From Polaromonas sp. (GTDB lineage: Bacteria; Pseudomonadota; Gammaproteobacteria; Burkholderiales; Burkholderiaceae_C), in assembly GCF_030680935.1 (NCBI RefSeq), contig NZ_JAUXUP010000027.1:1-64000 (forward strand): a DNA stretch of 64,000 nucleotides, written 5' to 3'. Shown piece after piece: positions 54,797 to 63,932 of this stretch; the first letter of the stretch is position 1; each line of letters starts with the position of its first letter. The notes below the pieces were generated by a model. It was not told the DNA's origin, did no database searches, and was given only the letters and a program-made list of their open reading frames with translations. A program made the translations under genes and the position numbers.

Positions 54797-55348
54797 ATGA
54801 TCGTTTTTCTAGACATCGAATTCACCGATCTTCTGGATCCCCAATTGCTCAGCCTTGGACTTGCGGATCTTGAGGGCCACGAGTTCTACGCAGAGCTCGA
54901 CCTGGAATCGGCTATCGGCAAAGCCCGTCTCAAGACCTCATCGGAGTTTGTCCGCTACAACGGCGTCATTGACCAATGGGGCCTTGTCTCGGGTGCTTCA
55001 GGAACTGAGTGGGAAATGGGCCGTCGAGCAGGAGAATGGATCCTTGGGCTTGCTACCGGCACTGGACGAAGTATTGAAATCGCTTTCGATTACTCCATGG
55101 ACTATGAGTTGTTGGAGTACGCCATACGGGATGCCGGCTTATGGGAGCAAGTGCGAGAAGTCGTGATCCCGAGAAATATCGACGCTATCTCTGGAACCAT
55201 CACAGGAGAGCTCGCGGCTGAAGAATGCTATCGCTCCCTCAAGACCCGAGGTCTTGCACGACACCATGCCCTCGCTGACGCCCTGGCTCTCCGGGCGGCC
55301 TACTTGGCGAAATCCGCTGCGCTTCTGCTTGGGTCCCAATCAAGTTGA
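54797..55348 (+). CDS. DEDD-type 3'-5' exonuclease (exoribonuclease-like)
   Basis: 183 residues. The DEDD residues are D6 and E8 (VFLDIEFTDL), the aspartate in AFDYSMDYELL, and RHHALADALALR, giving H and D. This is the DEDDh set of RNase T/DnaQ-like exonucleases. It is small and has no other domain, so it probably acts alone. It lies 230 bp after umuC and has no overlap with a neighbour. Confidence 0.8.
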   Translation: MIVFLDIEFTDLLDPQLLSLGLADLEGHEFYAELDLESAIGKARLKTSSEFVRYNGVIDQWGLVSGASGTEWEMGRRAGEWILGLATGTGRSIEIAFDYSMDYELLEYAIRDAGLWEQVREVVIPRNIDAISGTITGELAAEECYRSLKTRGLARHHALADALALRAAYLAKSAALLLGSQSS

Positions 55349-55446
55349 ATTTTGGGCGGATGGACGCCTGCGTACCCCTACAAGTCGGCATGCTCTTGAG
55401 CCCCAAGCGACTCGACCAGCCATACAGATCGTTAGGCGAGTGCTTA

Positions 55447-55899
55447 CTACTTCAACGGAAACGTGCGGTAGAGAACCCTTTTGTGAAAGCTTTTAAGTGG
55501 TGTGGCAAGCAGGGAGTCAGCATACGTCGCCCCCTCTGCTGTCTCGTAGAGATCGGCCAACTGCCCAATCTGCGACGGCTCTTCAGCACTCCAGACCGCC
55601 CGCAATGGCTCCATCTTCCATTGGCTGGTGCCGTTGAAGGGACCAGGGGTAACGATGAATACCGAGTCAAGCTGCAGTCCCCCATTCTCTTCCATTTGTG
55701 CCAATCCTTCGACATCAGTGATGTTGGAGACAAGCATCGTTCGGCTGACTCGTGATGAGTCATCGTCAATCGATTCGGGTTGAGTCAGCGAAACAAGAAA
55801 CCACGGGCGCTGAAGAGCCAGCTCTGCTGCTCTCCAATGAGCCAGTCCGTCTCCAAAGGGGTTCAATGGCGCTTTGTGCTCTTTATATGTAACAAACAT
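55447..55899 (-). CDS. Hypothetical 150-residue protein
   Basis: I start at the ATG at 55899 (MFVTYKEHKAPLNPFGDG); a longer frame from 55947 is possible. The sequence has a regular strand-helix alternation (PWFLVSLTQPESIDDDSS, VFIVTPGPFNGTSQWK) and no signal peptide or known motif. It is transcribed toward the exonuclease gene. I cannot assign a family. Confidence 0.55.
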   Translation of the reverse strand: MFVTYKEHKAPLNPFGDGLAHWRAAELALQRPWFLVSLTQPESIDDDSSRVSRTMLVSNITDVEGLAQMEENGGLQLDSVFIVTPGPFNGTSQWKMEPLRAVWSAEEPSQIGQLADLYETAEGATYADSLLATPLKSFHKRVLYRTFPLK

Positions 55900-56156
55900 G
55901 TTAGTGCCCCGGCAAAAATCAGTAAGTAGATACCAAGGGTGGTCCACAGCGTTGCTCTTGCAGCAAACCCAGTAACCTAGCCATTTGACCTCTGGACAAT
56001 AGCGCTACGCGCCAGCTTGAGCCTATGAAAGGAGCAAGCCATATAAAAGGGCGGACTTGCAGAATTTAGTGGCGTCACACATGATCAACTCCAAAAGTCA
56101 TTTAGCTGTCTATAGACACGTGTCAAAAGTATACAACCTTGCAATAGTCGTCTGTA

Positions 56157-56426
56157 ATGCGACCGAGCAAGAATCAGGAACTTATCCAGGCAATGGCCGT
56201 TGAAATCAAGGCGCGTCGGCACACCCTGGAATTGAGCCAAGACGATCTGGCTGGGCGTTGCGAACTTGACCGTCCTTACATTTCCCTAATGGAAGTAGCT
56301 CGCAAGCAGCCAACAATTAGCGTGTTGCTGCGATTGGCTGAGGGTTTGGAGTACAGCCTGCCTGAATTTATGAAGCGCGTCATGAAGCGGTATCAACATG
56401 AACAAGATGCGAGAGGCAAGCGGTAG
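56157..56426 (+). CDS. XRE-family helix-turn-helix regulator
   Basis: 89 residues. The helix-turn-helix is RRHTLELSQDDLAGRCELDR and PYISLMEVARKQPTISVLL, typical of HTH_3/XRE repressors. It ends in a basic tail. It is isolated, with short gaps on both sides, so its target is unknown. Confidence 0.85.
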   Translation: MRPSKNQELIQAMAVEIKARRHTLELSQDDLAGRCELDRPYISLMEVARKQPTISVLLRLAEGLEYSLPEFMKRVMKRYQHEQDARGKR

Positions 56427-56537
56427 GTCATTTTTCCTGAATAGGGATGTCTGCTTTGAATTCCGAAGCAGATACCCGACAGCATGGGATACATTGTCTA
56501 AACCTGATCTATAAATCGGGCTACACAAGGAGCATTC

Positions 56538-56786
56538 ATGTTCAAGAAATTTATCGCGATCGCCGTTCTCGGTTTCACCGGCTCAGCCTTCGCTCAAGAC
56601 GCCACCTGCACCGCCAACGCCACTGAGAAAAAGTTGTCCGGCGCCGCCAAAATCTCTTTCCTCAAAAAGTGCGAGAAAGATGCGGCAGCCAAGTGCGACA
56701 TCGCCAGCAAAGAGAAGAAGCTTTCCGGCGCAGCCAAGAACAGCTTCAGCAAGAAGTGCGTCAAGGACGCCGTCGGCGCAGCTTAA
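56538..56786 (+). CDS. PsiF-repeat secreted protein
   Basis: 82 residues with a signal peptide (MFKKFIAIAVLGFTGSAFAQ). Two repeats of the PsiF type follow: EKKLSGAAKISFLKKCEKDA and EKKLSGAAKNSFSKKCVKDA. AAGGAG lies upstream of the ATG. PsiF proteins are small periplasmic proteins of unknown role, phosphate-starvation-induced in E. coli. Its stop overlaps the nuclease gene on the opposite strand by four bases. Confidence 0.88.
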   Translation: MFKKFIAIAVLGFTGSAFAQDATCTANATEKKLSGAAKISFLKKCEKDAAAKCDIASKEKKLSGAAKNSFSKKCVKDAVGAA

Positions 56787-57358
56787 TTTCCTGCGGGTGC
56801 TTGTCGGACGGCGGCCTTGATCCGCCGAACCTCCCACGGCGCTGATGGCATTTTTTCCCGCCAAAGGCCGCGCCGCTGAGATTTAGCCTCTGCTTCGGCA
56901 TTCGCATATGCTTCGCGGTCTGCCGGCGCTTGCTCATTCGCGTAAGCGATGTAGTGCCAAGCCATGCCTTTCTTGACCTGTTCAAGATTCACGTCTGTAC
57001 CCTCGTGCTGTACCTTGCCGACCTTGCGCCGGTACCGGTCCTCTTTGCTGGATTCAACGACCACCTGCTTGTTGAACACCATCTCGCTCAGTGATTCCTT
57101 GGCCAGGTTTCCAAAAGGCTGTCCTTTCTCCGGCGCATCAATGCCAGACAAACGGATCTTGAACTGCTGATCGCTCGCATCCTTGACAGTGAGGGTGTCG
57201 CCATCAGTCACGCCCACAACCCGTCCCGCGATGGTTTCCGAACTGGCCACCTGCGAGCCAAGTGCCAGGATCAAGCCTATCCACACGCGGGATGAGCTGT
57301 TCCAGTCTCGGCCGGGGACCGGGGTTGAGAACGAGGGAAAAAGACGGCCGAACGTCAT
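56783..57358 (-). CDS. Staphylococcal-nuclease-like (thermonuclease) protein
   Basis: 191 residues from the ATG at 57358, chosen over a longer frame because it leads into WIGLILALGSQVASSET, an export signal. The nuclease core follows: VTDGDTLTVKD, KIRLSGIDAPEKGQPFG with the catalytic arginine and acid, and RYRRKVGKVQ. MAWHYIAYANEQAPADREAY and RRGLWREK are typical of the family. It likely acts outside the cytoplasm on DNA or RNA. It converges with the PsiF gene. Confidence 0.85.
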   Translation of the reverse strand: MTFGRLFPSFSTPVPGRDWNSSSRVWIGLILALGSQVASSETIAGRVVGVTDGDTLTVKDASDQQFKIRLSGIDAPEKGQPFGNLAKESLSEMVFNKQVVVESSKEDRYRRKVGKVQHEGTDVNLEQVKKGMAWHYIAYANEQAPADREAYANAEAEAKSQRRGLWREKMPSAPWEVRRIKAAVRQAPAGN

Positions 57359-57583
57359 GACTCGGTTGAGGATAACCAGTGCCTGGCGGTGGTGGCGATG
57401 ATCACTGCCGCGCGGGCACGAATGGGACAAGCAGCCGCTGGCTTGCGGCCGATGCTAAAAGGCCAGACCGGGGTACGCACCGGGCGCGTCGGCAGAGATG
57501 GAGGCGCAGCTTGAACGGCTGCGCGGAGGTGAGGGGAGGGACTCATGCTTAGTGCTCTGGTATCTGAATGGCAAGCATGGTAC

Positions 57584-57612
57584 TTGCAAACTGTATGGAT
57601 GTACAGTATGAT
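57584..57612 (+). promoter_or_regulatory. SOS-type promoter, LexA site filling the -35/-10 spacer
   Basis: -35 TTGCAA (57584-57589), 17-bp spacer, -10 TATGAT (57607-57612). The perfect LexA-type site CTGTATGGATGTACAG occupies 57591-57606, nearly all of the spacer. The predicted start falls at about 57618-57620, on the ATG of the next gene. Confidence 0.7.
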
Positions 57613-57618
57613 TTACCT

Positions 57619-57837
57619 ATGGATACGCTCCTGCCCACTCAGTGGATTGCCCAGTGCGCCGACCGGCTTCATCAGCGGTGGCGCACGGTCGAGCCGGCCC
57701 AATTGGAGGAACTGGCGGTGGACCTATGGAAAGACGTGCAGTTGCGCGCAATGCTGCCAGAAGAAGCTGCGGCGGTTTGGCTGGGTCCAGTGAAAGTCCA
57801 GGGAGACGTCTTCGCTAAAAACAACGCTGCGAATTAA
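57619..57837 (+). CDS. Small SOS-controlled protein of unknown function
   Basis: 72 residues, starting MDTLLPTQWIAQCADRLHQR, helical and acidic-to-neutral (QLEELAVDLWKDVQLRAMLP). The start codon coincides with the predicted transcription start of the LexA-type promoter, so the message may be leaderless; the longer frame from 57568 would include the promoter itself. No family is named, although similar short proteins occur beside SOS sites in this order. Confidence 0.7.
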   Translation: MDTLLPTQWIAQCADRLHQRWRTVEPAQLEELAVDLWKDVQLRAMLPEEAAAVWLGPVKVQGDVFAKNNAAN

Positions 57838-58025
57838 TGTCGCGAATGGAGTACCCGGCAGCGCGGCCCAGCGTGCGCTTGGCCGGGTTCTCAGAGCATG
57901 CTGTGATGCACTGAACCTGTACCCGCCCAGCTTTCGCGTGGGGCGAAAAATTCCCACATTTGCATTTGCATTGGCGGTTCGACCGTTTGTTGATAGTTGT
58001 TATCGAAAAAGGCAGATAATCAGGG

Positions 58026-58091
58026 TGCCTCAGGGGCGTGATCCATACTTCAGCAATTAGAGCTTCGGTATCCACGCACTGAGGCTTTTTT
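58026..58091 (+). ncRNA. Candidate small RNA with its own promoter and terminator
   Basis: GCCTCAG (58027-58033) pairs with CTGAGGC (58079-58085), CGTG (58037-58040) with CACG (58073-58076) and ATAC (58045-58048) with GTAT (58068-58071), giving a branched or stacked hairpin that ends in six T (58086-58091). A -10 GATAAT (58015-58020) and TTGATA (57990-57995, spacer 19) stand upstream. The transcript would be about 66 bases. The rest of the 480-bp gap (57838-58320) holds no supported gene; a minus frame at 57815-58183 overlaps this element and looks false. Confidence 0.4.
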
Positions 58092-58320
58092 ACGCCTAAA
58101 CATTTCAGACAAGCAAGCCACACGCCTCCCACAGTTCCCTCTGCATGTCCAAGTGGTCCGCGCAGGCCCGCATGACAGATCATCTATGGCTAGGTATTGA
58201 ACGACGACGCCGGAATCACCGGGAGATCATTTTCTATCATCTGCTGGTTAACATGTGCCCTTAAGGATGGGGAGGATTACTCGATATTCAGCCCTACCTC
58301 CAATGACAGGCCAGTAAACC

Positions 58321-61071
58321 GTGCAACATATCTGGAAACCTAACGCACCGGGAAAGTTTTTCACTAAAACGCCGGAATGGTCGTTGGAGCTAACTGACGA
58401 GGAGTTTGCCCTTAGGGTGCAGGGTCAAGCCATGAGGGGAAATGTTGAGCTCTTGGCCGGATTAGTCGTAAATCCAGGGACCTTTTGGGCGACATTGATA
58501 GTCCACGGAGCTCATGGAAACACCCTGGCACTTGATGGCATTCCCAATACCGCAGCGCTGGAACTGAAGAAGGCAGTTACCGCGGCCATCGAGGGCAAGA
58601 GGTACCGTGAAAAGGTCGCCGAGCTCATCAAGAGTTTTGGCGTTCACGTACACCCAGTGGTCAATTGGGCACGGACGACCGTCGAGGCGTGCAAATTTCA
58701 ACTGAATCAGCGAGGCTGGCTGAGTCACGAGTTCATGAATCGCATAAGTGCCGGCAAGCCTAAAGAGCTGCTCCAACTTCTGATGAACCCTGAAGTCGAG
58801 CGACATCTGGATGGACAGTCCGACCCCGTCAAAAATGCGGTCCAGCTGTGGCGCAGGCCCTGCGAGGAATTCATCAGCGGCATAAATCGGCGTCACGCGG
58901 ACAAGGTGGTCAAGGACGATCAAGCCTTTTTCGACAGTGTGGAGAAGTCTCCACTGACTACAGAGCAGCGCGAAGCGGTTATCTGCCTTGACAACCGAGT
59001 ACTCCTTGTCGCCTCCGCTGGCTCGGGCAAGACTTCGACCATGGTGGCAAAGGCCGGATATGTGCTTCAGCATGGCTATTTCTCAGCCGAAAAAATGCTG
59101 CTCCTTGCATTTAACAATGACGCCGCGGCGGAGCTGCGTGAGCGCATCCAAAGGCGCCTCCTGCCGCTGGGCCTACCGGCGGACAAGGTTGTTGCCAAGA
59201 CATTCCACGCATTTAGCCTGGACATCATTGGCATCGCAACCGGCAAGCGTCCATCCCTGGCTCCGTGGCTCGAGAACGGCCAGGACCTGGATGCACTCCT
59301 CCAGATGGCGGATGCGCTTAAGGATGGTGACCCAGTTTTCCGAACCAACTGGGACTTGTTCCGGCTCGTTTTCGGCCAAGACCTACCGAAATTTGGTCTG
59401 GAACAAGAGTCTCCCGACTCGTGGGACAACCAACAGCGTCGAGGCGGCTTCTGGACGCTCAACAACGAGGTGGTCAAAAGTCGAGGCGAGGCCCTTATAG
59501 CCAATTGGTTGTTCTACAACGGCGTGCGATACGTGTACGAAGGTCCGTACGAGCATGAGACCGCAGACGCTACGCATCGGCAGTACAGACCTGATTTCTA
59601 CTTGCCTGACGCCCAGGCCTACCTGGAACATTGGGCGTTGGATGAAAAGGGTGAGCCGCCGAAAGAGTTTGTTGGGTACAAGGATGGAATGACGTGGAAG
59701 CGCAATCTGCATGCGCAGCATGAAACCAAACTCCTCGAAACGACCATGGCCGAACTGTGGTCAGGCAAGGCGTTCAGGTACCTCGTCGATGAGCTGCCCA
59801 AGCTGGGAGTTGCCCTGGATCCCAACCCGGAGCGACCGATACCTGGGCGTAATCCCATTGAGAGCCCACGGCTGGCACGCACTTTCCGTTCGTTTTTGAC
59901 ACATGCCAAGAGCAACAGACTGACCATAGCCGAGCTGCGAAATCGGCTGGACGCTGGTGCCGCAGGGAGTTTTCGATTCCGACACGAGATGTTTCTTCAA
60001 CTCTTCGAGAAGTTGTGGATGGCATGGGAGGAAAAGCTGCGTTCCAGCCAATGCATCGACTTTGAGGACATGCTCAATCTGGCTACCGAGTGCGTAGAAA
60101 GCGGGCGTTGGGTCAGCCCGTATGAGCTTGTCATGGTTGATGAGTTTCAAGACGCCAGCCAAGCTCGGGCCCGTTTGGTGGCAAGTCTGATGCGCGGATC
60201 TGAGAAATACCTCTTTGCGGTCGGCGACGATTGGCAGAGCATTAATCGTTTCGCGGGCGCCGACCTGGCGGTGATGACCGATTTCGAAGGCAAGTTTGGT
60301 AAAGCCGTCACTCTTCGGCTCGAGATGACGTTTCGCTGCCCGCCATCTCTGTGTGAAATCAGTAGCACCTTTGTTCGAAAAAACCCACGGCAAATTGCCA
60401 AAAAAGTTCGATCTTCCAAGCCCGATATCGAATATCCGGTCCGCATCGTCAGCGTGGAGAGTGAGCACCACATCCGCTCCGCAGTGGAGGGTCGTGTTAA
60501 CGAGATTGCGCAAGAAGCGGCCAGCGTCGGAAAAAAGGCCAAGGTTTACCTTTTGGGACGGTATCGTAAGGATGTAGCCTTCCTGCCAGTAACGTACAAC
60601 GCCCAGTGGGTAGCGGTTGAGTTCATTACCGTTCACTCATCTAAGGGCCTGGAAGCTGACCATGTCATTCTTCCTCGGATGACGTCGGAGAAACTGGGCT
60701 TCCCGAGTCGAATTGCTGATGACCCCGTGTTGCAGTTAGCGATGCCTGACGGCGACTCGTATGAATACGCTGAAGAGCGTCGCCTCTTCTATGTTGCACT
60801 CACCCGAGCAAGGTCAACAGCTACCCTCATCACGCTCACACACAAGGAGTCGCCATTTATCAGTGAATTGGTGAAGGAGCAGCGGCTAGCGGTGCTCAAT
60901 GCTGATGGCTCTCCGAGTACAGGCGAGGTGTGTCCTGGGCCAAGTTGTGGAGGAGGCTTTCTGGTGCAGCGAAGGGGGAAGTACGGAATGTTTTTTGGAT
61001 GCAGCACTTTCCCTCGCTGTTCATACACGCGAAATATTCCTGGGGATATGCGACGGCGATCTAGCGGGTAG
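58321..61071 (+). CDS. UvrD/helicase-IV-type helicase with inserted nuclease-like domain and zinc finger
   Basis: 916 residues from a GTG start. Walker A is ASAGSGKTST (K237, T238), and the acid motif is VMVDEFQDASQA (607-611 DEFQD). VGDDWQSINRFAGADL, EFITVHSSKGLEADHV and LFYVALTRARS complete the UvrD set. Between the helicase motifs, around residues 400-460, GEALIANWLFYNGVRYVYEG and YRPDFYLPDAQAYLEHW form a PD-(D/E)XK-like insert. Near the C-terminus a four-cysteine finger (CPGPSCGG and GCSTFPRCSYTR) resembles the topoisomerase type. This is the HelD-like arrangement. It acts on DNA in repair or defence. Confidence 0.88.
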   Translation: MQHIWKPNAPGKFFTKTPEWSLELTDEEFALRVQGQAMRGNVELLAGLVVNPGTFWATLIVHGAHGNTLALDGIPNTAALELKKAVTAAIEGKRYREKVAELIKSFGVHVHPVVNWARTTVEACKFQLNQRGWLSHEFMNRISAGKPKELLQLLMNPEVERHLDGQSDPVKNAVQLWRRPCEEFISGINRRHADKVVKDDQAFFDSVEKSPLTTEQREAVICLDNRVLLVASAGSGKTSTMVAKAGYVLQHGYFSAEKMLLLAFNNDAAAELRERIQRRLLPLGLPADKVVAKTFHAFSLDIIGIATGKRPSLAPWLENGQDLDALLQMADALKDGDPVFRTNWDLFRLVFGQDLPKFGLEQESPDSWDNQQRRGGFWTLNNEVVKSRGEALIANWLFYNGVRYVYEGPYEHETADATHRQYRPDFYLPDAQAYLEHWALDEKGEPPKEFVGYKDGMTWKRNLHAQHETKLLETTMAELWSGKAFRYLVDELPKLGVALDPNPERPIPGRNPIESPRLARTFRSFLTHAKSNRLTIAELRNRLDAGAAGSFRFRHEMFLQLFEKLWMAWEEKLRSSQCIDFEDMLNLATECVESGRWVSPYELVMVDEFQDASQARARLVASLMRGSEKYLFAVGDDWQSINRFAGADLAVMTDFEGKFGKAVTLRLEMTFRCPPSLCEISSTFVRKNPRQIAKKVRSSKPDIEYPVRIVSVESEHHIRSAVEGRVNEIAQEAASVGKKAKVYLLGRYRKDVAFLPVTYNAQWVAVEFITVHSSKGLEADHVILPRMTSEKLGFPSRIADDPVLQLAMPDGDSYEYAEERRLFYVALTRARSTATLITLTHKESPFISELVKEQRLAVLNADGSPSTGEVCPGPSCGGGFLVQRRGKYGMFFGCSTFPRCSYTRNIPGDMRRRSSG

Positions 61072-61117
61072 AGTTGCGCTGTTGCAATTCGTCTAACAAC
61101 AAATGGGGAGGTAAAAA

Positions 61118-61921
61118 GTGTCGATATTTCAGATCATAGTTAGTGCAATCGAGTCGCAGTTTGAGGCACTAGCGGGAGTAGTGGAGCGACACCCGATCCC
61201 AGCGGCCGCTGTCACTATCGCTTCGATTGCAGTTGCAGCATGGACGAATCAGAAAAATCGGGCGACGACTATTTTTGGTCACTCGATGCAAGCCGTCACT
61301 CACTTGGATCATCGTTGGGAATCGGAGGATTTGAAGGCGCATAAGCGCTTGGCTGCGGCCTATCTTCACGATTGTTTAACAGAGCCCGGTACGCCTCGCC
61401 CGCGTACAGTTTATGAAGAAGAAGCGTTGACTTCGATATTCAATTTTCTAGAGACGGTGGGGTGCTTTGTAAAAACAGGCGCAATAGCACATCGCCTTTC
61501 ATGGCAGCTTTTTGGAAGCGCTGCTCAACTCTATGTCGAGGGTGCAAGCTCACAGCTCAAAGGCTATCGAAATCCGCACCTCACGGTCTACTCAGAGTTG
61601 CAGTACTTATACAACATTGCGCGAGTGGAAGAGCAGAGGTGGGATTGGCCATTGGCTTGGGTGTGGCGACGTTTGACTGCCGCCCGCCTAACCTGGAGCA
61701 GCCACCGCAACCACACTTCGAATTGGGCCTTGTGGTGGTGGCTACCGTATGCGATGGCATTTGGTCGTGTGCACACAAGTCGTGTATTACCGTCGCTTCT
61801 TTCGGAGGAGGAACTTCTCAGGACCTTTGAAAGTTATGGACGACCAGCGCCTCTTAGGCGAAAGCCTGTTTCTGCAAGGCAGATTGCTGTATCCCGGTTG
61901 AACAGAACTATCGTACGGTAG
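61118..61921 (+). CDS. Membrane-anchored hypothetical protein, DUF4760-like
   Basis: 267 residues from a GTG start with GGGAGG seven bases upstream. One transmembrane segment at about residues 27-42 (IPAAAVTIASIAVAAW) follows a short N-terminus. The cytoplasmic part has HKRLAAAYLHDCL and FNFLETVGCFVKTGAI, which recall DUF4760, and a tryptophan-rich end. It follows the helicase gene by 46 bp and may form a unit with it. Confidence 0.65.
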   Translation: MSIFQIIVSAIESQFEALAGVVERHPIPAAAVTIASIAVAAWTNQKNRATTIFGHSMQAVTHLDHRWESEDLKAHKRLAAAYLHDCLTEPGTPRPRTVYEEEALTSIFNFLETVGCFVKTGAIAHRLSWQLFGSAAQLYVEGASSQLKGYRNPHLTVYSELQYLYNIARVEEQRWDWPLAWVWRRLTAARLTWSSHRNHTSNWALWWWLPYAMAFGRVHTSRVLPSLLSEEELLRTFESYGRPAPLRRKPVSARQIAVSRLNRTIVR

Positions 61922-61945
61922 CTATAAGCTCCTAGCGGTAGATTC

Positions 61946-63376
61946 TTAGCTAGACTCATTCTGAGCGAAGTAATTGGTCATATCCAAATCCTTCCGCAAT
62001 GCTCTCACCAACTCACGCGTGCGTTCGAGTTGAACTTTGGGGTCGATGCCTTCCTCCAGTTCGAATTCGATGAAGTCTGCGCTGGCGTCAAACGAATCTA
62101 ATGCATTCCGAAGCAACGCGAGATCGACGGCTTTTCGCGCACCGCTAAGCTCGTCAAAAGCCAAGTGCAGATACGGCTCCAACGATTGCAGACTCTTATG
62201 CCCAGTCCACTCGAGCACTTGTCGTTTGAAATCCTCAGTTGAAACTAGCGCGCTGCGCAAGGACTCAACGTTGTCGAACTCGTGCTGCTGGATCAAGGCA
62301 ATAAAAAGTTTGGTGACGTAGCGATGGCGAAACATGTGCGCGCAAACTCTCTCTGGAATTTCAGCGACACGAGATAGAGCCGAGATCTCTTGCGTGATGG
62401 TGTTCGGTCGCAAGCCAAGGCCGGACGTTTCGCTCAGAAGAAGAATGCCGCAGTCTTTATCGATGGTTCCTGCCTTTTTAAGATCTGAGATAAGCGGTTT
62501 TCGGTTGAATTTGATGAACTCAAGGAGAAGCTTGACGTCATGACGCGCGATGGGAATCATACGCATGACATCCGTCCCGCCAGCTCGACCTTTTACCGTT
62601 GTCACTTCCAACATAGGCCTTGTCATTGTCGCGGCCCCTTCCACACTGCCTACAGTTAATAAGGCGATCTCTACGCGCCGTGCTCCGAGAATTTCCAGTA
62701 GCTTCAGCATCATGTAACGCCTCTTTTTAAGATAAGGCGATCTTGAGGCCGCGCTGCATTTAGCTACGGCATTCCGAAGTGCATTAATGGCAAGCCTGGA
62801 GACGGGCAGACGAGTCTTAAGCGGGGATGCCGGTGGAAATGAATTGTGATGCCAATACCTTATGGTTCGATGCTTTCCAGAGGCCAAAATTATGCGTGCC
62901 TCGCGAATCTCTGCGCGGATCTGGCCATGTTCACCTACAAGTTGTCGGCCATAGAGCGTTGATAGCGAGGACAAAAACGCTAAGCACAATCTACCGATAG
63001 CAATGGTGGAATTGGGCGTTCTAACCCTGAGATCATCCTGGGAATTCTTGCGTTCACCAGCTAGGGTGCGAATGAACATCGAGAACTGACTATCCCGCAA
63101 GGAATGAAAGTCGACCTTGTTGTTAAAGCAGAAGCGGATGAAATGACTGAGATTGGCCGCGTAAGTAAGAAGGGTTGAGCCGCCCTCTCGCCGGGAAAGC
63201 CCGCGTCTGGCTAGCTCTTGCATGAAAATGTTCGCCGGCACACACCATCGCCCATCTGGCCATGACAGCATGGGAATGCTACCCGAGGGCAGTTCGCGCA
63301 CATGTCCTGATGGCTCTACATATGCAACCAATCCGAAATCCGACCTGGTCAGGGCATATAGTTTCTTAGGGCTCAT
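61946..63376 (-). CDS. Tyrosine recombinase/integrase (possibly GmtY-like)
   Basis: 476 residues. The catalytic set is visible: arginine in GARRVEIALL (R233/R234), lysine in TVKGRAG (K262), HMFRHRY (H347, R350), the second histidine in WTGHKSL (H393) and the tyrosine in LEPYLHL (Y402). The N-terminal 190 residues hold a core-binding domain with SAM-like helices (STLLTYAANLSHFIRFC). The shape recalls recombinases of multi-gene recombinase modules such as GMT islands or RIT/Tn554 elements. Its start overlaps the upstream gene by 11 bp. It likely moves the island. Confidence 0.88.
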   Translation of the reverse strand: MSPKKLYALTRSDFGLVAYVEPSGHVRELPSGSIPMLSWPDGRWCVPANIFMQELARRGLSRREGGSTLLTYAANLSHFIRFCFNNKVDFHSLRDSQFSMFIRTLAGERKNSQDDLRVRTPNSTIAIGRLCLAFLSSLSTLYGRQLVGEHGQIRAEIREARIILASGKHRTIRYWHHNSFPPASPLKTRLPVSRLAINALRNAVAKCSAASRSPYLKKRRYMMLKLLEILGARRVEIALLTVGSVEGAATMTRPMLEVTTVKGRAGGTDVMRMIPIARHDVKLLLEFIKFNRKPLISDLKKAGTIDKDCGILLLSETSGLGLRPNTITQEISALSRVAEIPERVCAHMFRHRYVTKLFIALIQQHEFDNVESLRSALVSTEDFKRQVLEWTGHKSLQSLEPYLHLAFDELSGARKAVDLALLRNALDSFDASADFIEFELEEGIDPKVQLERTRELVRALRKDLDMTNYFAQNESS

Positions 63377-63932
63377 GAATGTTTCCCAATGCGTTAATCC
63401 ATCTCAAGGCCAGGGGTGTACGAACTAGGCCAAGAGCTGCAATTAGTTCTCGGCATTCTTTAGCGCAGAGCTCCTGCGTGGCGGCATCGCTCTGGGCCGC
63501 ATAGTTCCGACTGTTTTTGATGCTAGTAGTAAACGCCTGTGTGAAAACCATGAGATCTTCGCGCAAGACTTGATTCGCCTCTTTAAGGTGATCAATTTCA
63601 CTACGCAATCCGATCTTCGAGTTTCGCTTCGGTGTTCTGACTCTGTTTTCTACCGCTTCGAGCGTATCAAGACATGTCCGCCGTAGGCGATCCAACATGT
63701 TGTAGCCACCGTCGAGCACCGCACTGGCGGCCTGCTTTGCGGTATTGAGTGTCATCGCGACCACGTTAGCTGATGGTCGAGCGAACCCAGCGAGCTTACC
63801 TTGAGACGCCAACGCCTGGCGCAGGGGGAGATCATCCAAATAATCCAAAGGGCTGGATCGCACTTGGTCAAGAAACTTAATCAGTGCTCTGATGCTGGCT
63901 TGATTGCGTACTTTCCGTGCGTCCGTACTCAT
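63366..63932 (-). CDS. Coiled-coil accessory protein of the recombinase operon
   Basis: 188 residues, helical, with a central charged coiled coil (RSEIDHLKEANQVLREDLMV) and no catalytic motif. It begins MSTDARKVRNQASIRALIKF. The stop overlaps the recombinase start, and its ATG overlaps the stop of the gene to the right. Small helical partners of this kind accompany the recombinase in Tn554- and GMT-type modules, where they help DNA binding or orientation. The family is not certain. Confidence 0.65.
   Translation of the reverse strand: MSTDARKVRNQASIRALIKFLDQVRSSPLDYLDDLPLRQALASQGKLAGFARPSANVVAMTLNTAKQAASAVLDGGYNMLDRLRRTCLDTLEAVENRVRTPKRNSKIGLRSEIDHLKEANQVLREDLMVFTQAFTTSIKNSRNYAAQSDAATQELCAKECRELIAALGLVRTPLALRWINALGNIHEP

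Noticed and set aside
57815-58183. 122-residue minus-strand frame with several cysteines
   Set aside because: Lies across the candidate small RNA and its promoter, has no ribosome binding site and an uneven composition.
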